A model generated the notes under the pieces. That model did no database searches. It saw only the letters and a list, made by a program, of their open reading frames with translations, and was not told where the DNA came from. A DNA stretch of 64,000 nucleotides from Cupriavidus pampae (GTDB taxonomy: Bacteria; Pseudomonadota; Gammaproteobacteria; Burkholderiales; Burkholderiaceae), in contig NZ_CAJZAG010000006.1 in assembly GCF_914271485.1 (NCBI RefSeq), forward strand, positions 423,552 to 487,551. The letters are read 5' to 3'. The translations under genes were made by a program, and so were the position numbers. Shown one piece after another: positions 59,110-64,000 of the stretch; the first letter of the stretch is position 1, and each line of letters opens with the position of its first letter.

Positions 59110-60948
59110 ATGTGTGGCATTGTCGGCGCGGTTTCTACCCGCAACATCGTACCGGTCATGGTCGAGGGCCTGCGGCGCCTCGAGTATCGTGGTTATGACT
59201 CGTGTGGCGTGGCCATCGTGCGCGACGAGACGCTCGAGCGCGCGCGCACCGTATCGCGCGTGGCCGATCTCGACACGCAGACGCAAGCGTCCGGCCTCGG
59301 CGGCCTGACCGGCATCGCGCATACGCGCTGGGCCACGCACGGCAAGCCCGATACGCTCAACGCACACCCGCACTTCTCGGACGAGACCATTGCGCTCGTG
59401 CACAACGGCATCATCGAGAACTACGAGCCGCTGCGCGAGGAACTGCGCGCCGCGGGTTACGGCTTCGAGTCGCAGACCGATACCGAAGTGGTGGCTCACC
59501 TGATTCACCAGGCATACACGTACCCGAGCAGCGCGACGCGCGGCGATCTGTTCGCCTCGGTGCGCGTGATCACCAAGCGTCTGCATGGCGCGTACGCGAT
59601 TGCCGTGATCGCCAAGGACCAGCCGCAGCGCGTGGTCGGCGCGCGCGCCGGTTCGCCGCTGGTGGTGGCACTCGGCGAGAACGAGGCGTTCCTCGCGTCG
59701 GACGCGCTGGCTGTGGCCGGTACCGCGAATCGCATCATCTATCTGGAAGAAGGCGACGTTGCCGAGATCTCGCTCGATGGCGTGACCATTCGCGATGGAT
59801 CGGATCATGCGGTGGAGCGCGAAGTGCGCGTGGTGGAAGCCCACGCTGCGGCAGTCGAGCTCGGCCCGTTCCGCCACTTCATGCAGAAGGAAATCTTCGA
59901 ACAGCCGCGCGCGCTGGGCGACACGCTCGAGGGCGTGGACGCGATCACGCCGGAGATGTTCGGTGAAAGCGCACCGAAGGTGTTCTCGGAGATCGACAAC
60001 ATCCTGATCCTCGCGTGTGGCACCAGCTATTACTCGGGCTGCACGGCCAAGTACTGGCTCGAGTCGATCGCCAAGATCCCGACGCAGGTGGAAGTCGCCA
60101 GCGAATACCGCTATCGCGACACGGTGCCCAATCCGCGCGCGCTGGTGGTGGTGATCTCGCAATCGGGCGAGACCGCCGACACGATGGCCGCGCTGCGTCA
60201 TGCGCGCTCGCTCGGTCATACGCACACGCTCGCGGTCTGCAACGTCGCGACCAGCGCGATGGTGCGTGAGACCGAACTGCGCTTCCTCACGCGCGCGGGC
60301 ACCGAGATCGGTGTGGCCTCGACCAAGGCGTTCACCACGCAGCTGGCTGCGCTGTATATGCTGACGCTGGCGCTGGCCAAGGTGCGTGGTTACCTGAACG
60401 CCGACGAAGAAGCCAAGGCGCTGACGAACCTGCGCCACCTGCCAGCGGCGCTGCACGGCGTGCTGGCGCTGGAGCCGCAGATCATCGCGTGGTCGGAAGA
60501 CTTCGCGCGCCGCGAAAACGCGCTGTTCCTCGGCCGCGGTCTGCACTACCCGATCGCGCTTGAAGGCGCGCTGAAGCTCAAGGAAATCTCGTACATCCAC
60601 GCCGAGGCATACCCGGCGGGCGAACTGAAGCACGGCCCGCTCGCACTGGTCACGGAAGCGATGCCGGTGGTGACGGTGGCGCCGAACGACGCGCTGCTCG
60701 AGAAGCTGAAGTCCAACATCCAGGAAGTCCGCGCCCGCGGCGGCCGACTGTATGTGTTCGCGGACTCGGACACGCACATCCAGTCGTCGGACGGCATCCA
60801 GGTGATTCGCATGCCCGAACACTACGGCGCGCTTTCGCCAATCCTGCACGTGGTACCGCTGCAACTGCTGGCGTACCACACGGCGTGCGCACGGGGCACG
60901 GACGTGGACAAGCCGCGGAACCTGGCGAAGTCGGTGACGGTGGAGTAA
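59110..60948 (+). CDS. glmS: Glucosamine-6-phosphate synthase GlmS
   Basis: 612 aa. Glutamine-dependent conversion of fructose-6-P to glucosamine-6-P. Cys2 of [12 protein letters not shown] is the glutaminase nucleophile; [13 protein letters not shown] and [15 protein letters not shown] complete that domain. Two SIS sugar-isomerase domains follow ([57 protein letters not shown] in parts). The C-terminus [20 protein letters not shown] is the DNA segment recognised by Tn7 TnsD in many bacteria. Immediately after the stop the sequence turns into an accessory region. Confidence 0.98.
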   Translation: MCGIVGAVSTRNIVPVMVEGLRRLEYRGYDSCGVAIVRDETLERARTVSRVADLDTQTQASGLGGLTGIAHTRWATHGKPDTLNAHPHFSDETIALVHNGIIENYEPLREELRAAGYGFESQTDTEVVAHLIHQAYTYPSSATRGDLFASVRVITKRLHGAYAIAVIAKDQPQRVVGARAGSPLVVALGENEAFLASDALAVAGTANRIIYLEEGDVAEISLDGVTIRDGSDHAVEREVRVVEAHAAAVELGPFRHFMQKEIFEQPRALGDTLEGVDAITPEMFGESAPKVFSEIDNILILACGTSYYSGCTAKYWLESIAKIPTQVEVASEYRYRDTVPNPRALVVVISQSGETADTMAALRHARSLGHTHTLAVCNVATSAMVRETELRFLTRAGTEIGVASTKAFTTQLAALYMLTLALAKVRGYLNADEEAKALTNLRHLPAALHGVLALEPQIIAWSEDFARRENALFLGRGLHYPIALEGALKLKEISYIHAEAYPAGELKHGPLALVTEAMPVVTVAPNDALLEKLKSNIQEVRARGGRLYVFADSDTHIQSSDGIQVIRMPEHYGALSPILHVVPLQLLAYHTACARGTDVDKPRNLAKSVTVE

Positions 60949-61034
60949 AGCGAGGTTGACGCAAAGACCTTGTGTTCGCACCAAATGAACGTGTTCCGCG
61001 GCGTCTTGTAAGAGCGTTCCGTGTGGGGGGGGCG

Positions 61035-61193
61035 AAATGGCCCCCCATCTGCAAAACGTCTGCGATGGTGTATCCCAAGGTACGGTGTGCCGTATGTTCG
61101 CTGCAACGGTGCCGACTGCCCGCATCCTTCGCACGGTCCGTCAACTCGCGACAGAACTGCTGCGATGACGTCCGTATTCCGCCTGAATGCGCG
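61035..61193 (-). pseudogene. Remnant of an HNH endonuclease
   Basis: Reads RNTDVIAAVLSRVDGPCEGC, then GQSAPLQRTYGTPYLGIHHR, then RRFADGGP. CxxC, the double His and DGGP match the first half of a bacterial HNH nuclease domain. The expected continuation (tryptophan, CPNCH) is missing in all frames: after DGGP the frame enters the G/C-run hairpin at 61025-61046. Upstream residues have no family character and no start is evident. Interpreted as a decayed fragment. Confidence 0.5.
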
Positions 61194-61722
61194 GGTTAGC
61201 ACGGCGACTCGCTTTGCGCTGGTGCCTGTTTGCATTGGCGCGACGCGCTCCACGTTCATCCGCCGACGATTGGCGTCCGTGGTGCAATCCAGCATCCGCG
61301 CCATCGCCCGGTGGTCGGGGTCGTCACTGCGATTGATGACGGGTAGAGTGCCAACCCACATTGGTCATGCCGACGCTCCACTTTCTGCGCCGTGCTCAAG
61401 GGTAGCGGCGCGAGGTAGTGGCGACTGGGGAAAGTGCCAATAACGGTACTTTTTTAAGGGTGCGATCATTGCGAGGTTGCTCCATATCGTACTTGTCACG
61501 AATTGCTTGTTGTATGGAATGCATTCCGGAGGATTTGCTGTGTCGCTGGCAGGCGGACCGCTCAATGTCCCGGGATGGAACGAAATTTGTCGTTTCTTGA
61601 CAGTTGGGCGCACGTCATGTCGGCGAACTGACGCCTTGCAGCACGAAGTGCTTCTTCAACGAAGCGGCACTTGCACAACGGTTTGGTTTTCGATAAAGTA
61701 CCCGGCCGGGCAGCCGAACCCC

Positions 61723-61743
61723 TTGATTTACTTGATAAATCAA
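61723..61743. promoter_or_regulatory. AT-rich inverted repeat before the unknown cassette
   Basis: TTGATTTA-CTTGA-TAAATCAA, perfect 8-bp arms, ending 12 bp before the ATG of the 68-aa gene. Good shape for a repressor operator or transcription-factor site; no regulator gene is visible in the window. Confidence 0.5.
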
Positions 61744-61755
61744 CCCATAAAAACC

Positions 61756-61962
61756 ATGTTCCGTCCTGATGACCTGATGACCGTGCTCGAACTCGAGTGC
61801 GCCCTTGGCGGGCGTCGCTACGGGCATTTCGACCATGATGCAGCGAACTTCACTGGCCCCAACGCGCGTAGCGTTCGGAGCGGTTCGGTGTTGCGCGTCG
61901 GTCCGGTGGGCGTGCGCGAGATTATTGACACGACGAGCGGCGAGCACCTGTCGAACTTCTAA
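61756..61962 (+). CDS. Hypothetical 68-aa protein, first gene of unknown cassette
   Basis: Family not recognised. 68 aa, no membrane segment, starting MFRPDDLMTVLELECALGG. The frame is open farther upstream (ATG at 61477) but that part crosses the inverted repeat and has no protein-like character. A ribosome site is not obvious before ATG 61756. The product is mixed in charge with GVREIIDTTSGEH at the end. The stop is 12 bp before the TTG of the 632-aa gene, and the GAGG serving that gene lies in the gap, so the two are probably cotranscribed. Could be a regulator, antidote or small partner; nothing proves which. Confidence 0.5.
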   Translation: MFRPDDLMTVLELECALGGRRYGHFDHDAANFTGPNARSVRSGSVLRVGPVGVREIIDTTSGEHLSNF

Positions 61963-61974
61963 GTTGAGGCAGTT

Positions 61975-63873
61975 TTGGCAAAGCTTGCTGGGGAGCAGAT
62001 TTACCTGCTCTTGAAGAGGTCAACTGACCTGCGCGGCCATGAAATTCGAGCCGTTTCGAGCGTTGATGCTGCACTACAGGTGTGGGACTCAACGACTCGA
62101 ATGAGTCCTCTCTTTCCCATTGACGATGCGGCCTTCCCCTCGACGGAAGGCGATTCGCGTTGGTTCATCTTTTTCATCGGCCCCGTCGACATCGGCACCC
62201 TCGACCTTGAAGGTATCAGTGCGTTCGCAAGCTATGGGATGCACAACCTTGTCGTCGTATCTACTGTTGTTGAAGACCCGGTTATTGGGCAGCTTCTGGC
62301 ATCGCTTCCGAACACTCCCTGGGAAGCTTGGGATGTTGTCGGGACTATGGTGAACGACGTCGCGTACAGCCCGGTGGTGATGGGGACGCGCGCAGCGGAA
62401 AGGGTGGGTGTGGCGGCGAAGCCGGCCGTGCCTCCTCAGTTGAAGAGCGCGTCCGAAGAGTATCGAACGCTGAATGCGGTGACGCGCGCGAAATGCGAAC
62501 GCTACTTGCCACAGTTCGTAGCAGAAATTGATGCGTTTGACGAAGCCTTCCAGAAAGCGCTGAATAGCGGCCGCAGCCATGCTGTGGACAAGCTCGCGTA
62601 TCTGGCCAACGTGAACGCAGCGTTGTCGCGTTTTTCATCGCAGACGTTTGCTGGTACATCCCCTATACGCGAGACGGAGTGTCATTTCTGGACGCACTCA
62701 CTTCTTGGCATTGGAACGGCTACGCAAGCGCTCACCAATATCCGCCGTCATCATGACGCGGCTTTCAGCGCTTCTCGGCTCCCTGAGAAGGTCGCGGGGC
62801 TTGCGAATCTGCCGGCAGGCGATAAAGAACTCACTCGACGCGAATTTATTCACCCCGCCTGGAGGCAGCACCTTCTGGAGGGTGTTGTTCTTGAGGGCGA
62901 GCCGAAAAACGTCGATGAGTATCTCAAGCTGATTGCTTACTTCAGTGGTCGGGACGGCTACAAGAGCACGACATTCACTTTGAGCGCGCCGCTTGAGCTC
63001 ATTACCGGGTGCAACACCTTTGCCTGGACTCCCCTGACGCTGACGCACGAGCTTTCGCACACTATCACGTCGCAGCTTCTCGCAGCTTTGCTCAAGGACC
63101 TCTTTATCCGCCAAGCTGCGGGTACGATGGAGTTTTACGCGCGCCTCGTGAATCCGAGCGAAAACTACACTCCCCAGAATGCCTTGGAGCAGGCACAGAA
63201 GACGCTGCTCATGGCGTTCGTGTTCTTGGACCGAGAGCAGATGCCGAGTCGGGAGCTAGCTTCTATCGTTGAGGCAACTGACGTGATGCCGCTCATCCAG
63301 CGGTATTATGACGAGGTGATCGAGCTTGTAACGCACCTGCTCGATTTCCAGTATTTCTATGGCAGGGACGTGGCGCTCTACATGACCTCTCTGTGGGAGA
63401 GCTGGGACGTTATCCCGAACATCCAGAGTCGAATTGACGACTACCTCACACGTACTCTCGTTGCAGTCCTTTCTGCTAATCAGCACGTGGCAAAGCCTGT
63501 CGATGAAACGTACGAGATTGTGCTGAATCATCTGAAGTCGATGGCAGCGCGCGCGACGGGTGGTCAGTACATCTCGGCGGCTTATGAGAGGTTGAGGGAT
63601 GACCGCGACTATTTTCTCAAGCGGACACATACCCGTGTGCATATCGCCAAGCTCGTCCTCGCGTTCTTCTACGATCCGGGTACCGCCAAGAATATTGCCA
63701 AGGAGATTCCAATCGCCGGTGGCGACTACTCCAGTTTCCGCAGCGACGAACTTGACAGCCAGCAGATTCGCAACCCTCTGAAGTTTCTGGCCAAATTTTC
63801 GACAGACCAACAGTCGAACACGCGGAAATCGCTCTGGATACTGCATAAACTCGCTTTCGCGGAGGCACCTTGA
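61975..63873 (+). CDS. Uncharacterised 632-aa protein with HELSH zinc-metallopeptidase motif
   Basis: The start is TTG at 61975 with GAGG five nt upstream. Family not recognised. Residues 1-145 look alpha/beta (RWFIFFIGPVDIGTLDLEG; NLVVVSTVVED). Residues 160-350 are mainly helical. THELSHTITSQLL at 357-369 contains HExxH (His358, Glu359, His362; bases 63046-63060), the zinc site of gluzincin/metzincin-type peptidases. No standard third-ligand motif stands out; Glu386 (TMEFYAR) and Glu396 are candidates. The C-terminal 200 residues are helical and charged. No signal peptide or membrane segment, so cytoplasmic. Third-position GC is visibly lower than in neighbouring genes. Between the glmS end and an IS-like end: horizontally acquired. 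Confidence 0.75.
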   Translation: MAKLAGEQIYLLLKRSTDLRGHEIRAVSSVDAALQVWDSTTRMSPLFPIDDAAFPSTEGDSRWFIFFIGPVDIGTLDLEGISAFASYGMHNLVVVSTVVEDPVIGQLLASLPNTPWEAWDVVGTMVNDVAYSPVVMGTRAAERVGVAAKPAVPPQLKSASEEYRTLNAVTRAKCERYLPQFVAEIDAFDEAFQKALNSGRSHAVDKLAYLANVNAALSRFSSQTFAGTSPIRETECHFWTHSLLGIGTATQALTNIRRHHDAAFSASRLPEKVAGLANLPAGDKELTRREFIHPAWRQHLLEGVVLEGEPKNVDEYLKLIAYFSGRDGYKSTTFTLSAPLELITGCNTFAWTPLTLTHELSHTITSQLLAALLKDLFIRQAAGTMEFYARLVNPSENYTPQNALEQAQKTLLMAFVFLDREQMPSRELASIVEATDVMPLIQRYYDEVIELVTHLLDFQYFYGRDVALYMTSLWESWDVIPNIQSRIDDYLTRTLVAVLSANQHVAKPVDETYEIVLNHLKSMAARATGGQYISAAYERLRDDRDYFLKRTHTRVHIAKLVLAFFYDPGTAKNIAKEIPIAGGDYSSFRSDELDSQQIRNPLKFLAKFSTDQQSNTRKSLWILHKLAFAEAP

Positions 63874-63891
63874 GCTCTTCGGCGCCAAAGG

Positions 63892-64000
63892 TGTTGATTT
63901 GCACCTAAAACTGACCCACCAGTTGCATCGAAAATTGACCCACCCCAAGGTCATGCCTCTTCACTGATTGGTGTCTGCTTAGTGCGTTTCTCCTTGCTGG
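63892..64000. mobile_element. Probable terminal region of an IS21-type insertion sequence (continues beyond window)
   Basis: Starts TGTTGATTTGCACC after the 632-aa gene, then AAAACTGACCCACC (63907-63920) and AAAATTGACCCACC (63931-63944), a near-perfect 14-bp repeat at a 24-bp period. Terminal TG plus repeated transposase-binding sites inside the end is the IS21-family layout, and this wording resembles IS21 ends known in Burkholderiales. No istA/istB is within the window. Confidence 0.5.

Larger units (their letters stand above)
60949..61755. other. Accessory/leader region downstream of glmS without an intact gene
   Basis: About 800 bp. Contents I can see: a G-run hairpin, GGGGGG..CCCCCC (61025-61046); an HNH-nuclease remnant on the minus strand (61035-61193); a perfect 12-bp palindrome GGAATGCATTCC (61516-61527); a possible weak promoter TTGCAC-17-TAAAGT (61671-61699); and an inverted repeat at 61723-61743. 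From about 61440 the GC content falls compared with the core genes. No Tn7 ends or tns genes are recognisable. Confidence 0.6.

Noticed and set aside
60949..61020. Tn7-type transposon end after glmS
   Set aside because: No recognisable TGT-starting end with repeated TnsB sites and no tns genes in the window.
61477..61755. Longer start (ATG 61477) for the 68-aa protein
   Set aside because: The extra 93 residues cross the inverted repeat and look random; the shorter start is favoured.
63256..63954. 232-codon minus-strand open frame near the right end
   Set aside because: Mostly antisense to the 632-aa gene; no domain and no ribosome site.

Overview
The window is a GC-rich, gene-dense piece of a Betaproteobacterial chromosome, most likely Burkholderiales of the Cupriavidus/Ralstonia type. 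Support for this: a Bug/TctC-type solute receptor, hslVU with the beta-type HslV pro-sequence, metX-metW, a short type-2 ArgC, a SAH riboswitch before ahcY, a thiCOSGE operon, Kdo hydroxylase and PGDYG, DUF2905 and DUF6279 proteins. The species cannot be named from the sequence alone. No rRNA, tRNA or CRISPR array was seen.

Layout. 1-1627: zinc homeostasis (His-rich CobW GTPase, cut by the window edge, and a Zur-like Fur protein). 1949-5033: Bug receptor, then heat-shock protease hslVU. 5269-9753: small membrane-anchored protein, a RegB/RegA-type redox two-component pair beside a PCuAC copper chaperone, a LysR regulator and a CWC protein. 9962-12712: argB, HAD phosphatase, slmA. 12786-14801: metXW behind a SAM-II-like riboswitch with a terminator. 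14868-25955: thioesterase, ampG, M48 protease, argC, xth, pyrE, patatin, PPK2, dapF and two LpxL-like acyltransferases. 26166-28515: a second SAM-II-like riboswitch, metK, and a Kdo hydroxylase. 28534-35302: aldehyde dehydrogenase, GMC oxidoreductase, chemoreceptor, AidB-like acyl-CoA dehydrogenase. 35448-42838: TPP riboswitch, thiC-thiO-thiS-thiG-thiE, and a divergent thiD. 42857-46409: SAH riboswitch, ahcY, holin-like protein, metF, and 5-formyl-THF cyclo-ligase. 46523-60948: lytic transglycosylase, NDUFA9-like protein, GST, cca, MidA-like methyltransferase, folM/folB-like pair, ttcA, ornithine cyclodeaminase, lipoprotein, glmU and glmS.

How genes work together. Homoserine acylation (metX), SAM synthesis (metK), SAH hydrolysis (ahcY) and methyl-THF supply (metF) sit under three RNA sensors: two SAM-II-like and one SAH. 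A fourth, TPP, controls thiamin genes. FolM/FolB-like proteins and the cyclo-ligase feed the same folate pool.

The only clearly accessory stretch begins right after glmS, at the classic Tn7 attachment neighbourhood (60949-64000). It holds a broken HNH-nuclease remnant, an AT-richer leader with an inverted repeat, a two-gene cassette (68 aa plus a 632-aa protein with an HELSH zinc-protease motif and no family I recognise), and what looks like the end of an IS21-type element. This cassette is the best candidate for an undescribed system.
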